Source: Bacteroidetes bacterium SW_9_63_38 (lineage in GTDB: Bacteria > Bacteroidota > Rhodothermia > Rhodothermales > Salinibacteraceae). Taken from it: 64,000 bases of DNA. Numbering within the stretch: position 1 is the first letter of the stretch; each line of letters opens with the position of its first letter. Below, one piece after another: positions 63,964 through 64,000 of the stretch. A program made the position numbers and the translations under genes. Under the pieces are notes generated by a model. The model was given only the letters and a program-made list of their open reading frames with translations. It was not told the origin of the DNA and ran no database searches. The stretch lies in assembly GCA_003022435.1 (NCBI GenBank), contig PXUA01000016.1, positions 1 to 64,000 of the forward strand, read 5' to 3'.

Positions 63964-64000
63964 GGCCCTCGGCTTCGATTGGGAGCGACGAGGTACTGGT

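Overview
The window is GC-rich bacterial chromosome. Its proteins are strongly acidic, for example the Asp/Glu tail of ribosomal protein L31, ArsA, CysS and a TonB spacer. It also has a T9SS-type C-terminal sorting domain, choice-of-anchor proteins, TonB, many lipoproteins and few strong Shine-Dalgarno sites. This points to a halophilic member of the Rhodothermota/Bacteroidota side, most like Salinibacter or a close relative. That placement is inference from sequence style, not a database match.

Region 1 (1-8.4 kb) is an arsenic island, all on the minus strand. In transcription order it holds arsR, a thioredoxin-type arsC, an arsM-arsD fusion, arsA, acr3, a small CC-motif protein, a second arsC, a third arsC, a PadR regulator and the first codons of a probable membrane protein. 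A near-identical 19-bp motif lies upstream of arsR and of arsM-arsD and is the likely ArsR operator. Three hairpin-mosaic repeats sit in the gaps between the transcription units.

Region 2 (8.4-13.3 kb) is decayed DNA: a truncated outer-membrane protein, an MCE/PqiC remnant, a frameshifted T9SS-sorted surface protein and an acyl-CoA dehydrogenase fragment. An intact Pmp3/YqaE peptide and an intact membrane protein survive there.

Region 3 (13.4-27.5 kb) is mostly housekeeping: an HhH protein, recO, lexA, tRNA-fMet, cysS, hemB, an HhH-GPD family protein, an EF-hand protein, tonB, a pyrimidine-nucleoside phosphorylase, rpmE2 and pgm. A metallo-beta-lactamase pseudogene is also present.

Region 4 (27.6-35 kb) has a sigma70-like promoter and a SAM-I riboswitch in front of a Cys/Met-metabolism PLP-fold protein that lacks the Schiff-base lysine. 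Next come two more hairpin-mosaic repeats, a nucleotidyltransferase pair (one decayed), and uvrB with a 556-residue homing-endonuclease intein in its P-loop.

Region 5 (35-50 kb) has a DR2241/CbiX sirohydrochlorin pair, three consecutive secreted beta-propeller-type proteins, a beta-barrel gene broken by an in-frame stop, accD with a lost zinc ribbon, tsaB and DUF1684/DUF411 proteins.

Region 6 (49.5-64 kb) has SCO1, a half-length SafE-type membrane protein, a cupin, a CPBP protease-like protein, an NAD-dependent epimerase, a biotin carrier, aat, a DUF1460 lipoprotein, pfkA, ubiE/menG, prmA, ppx/gppA, adenine deaminase, and an AAA ATPase next to a frameshifted PIN-domain gene.

The best candidates for something undescribed are: (a) a family of intergenic hairpin-mosaic elements whose long stems differ in sequence but keep their pairing; (b) an 18-bp palindrome found between genes and also, in different reading frames, inside cysS and uvrB; (c) the SAM-riboswitch-controlled PLP-fold protein with His in place of the catalytic Lys; (d) inverted word-like quasi-repeats in the leaders of many genes.
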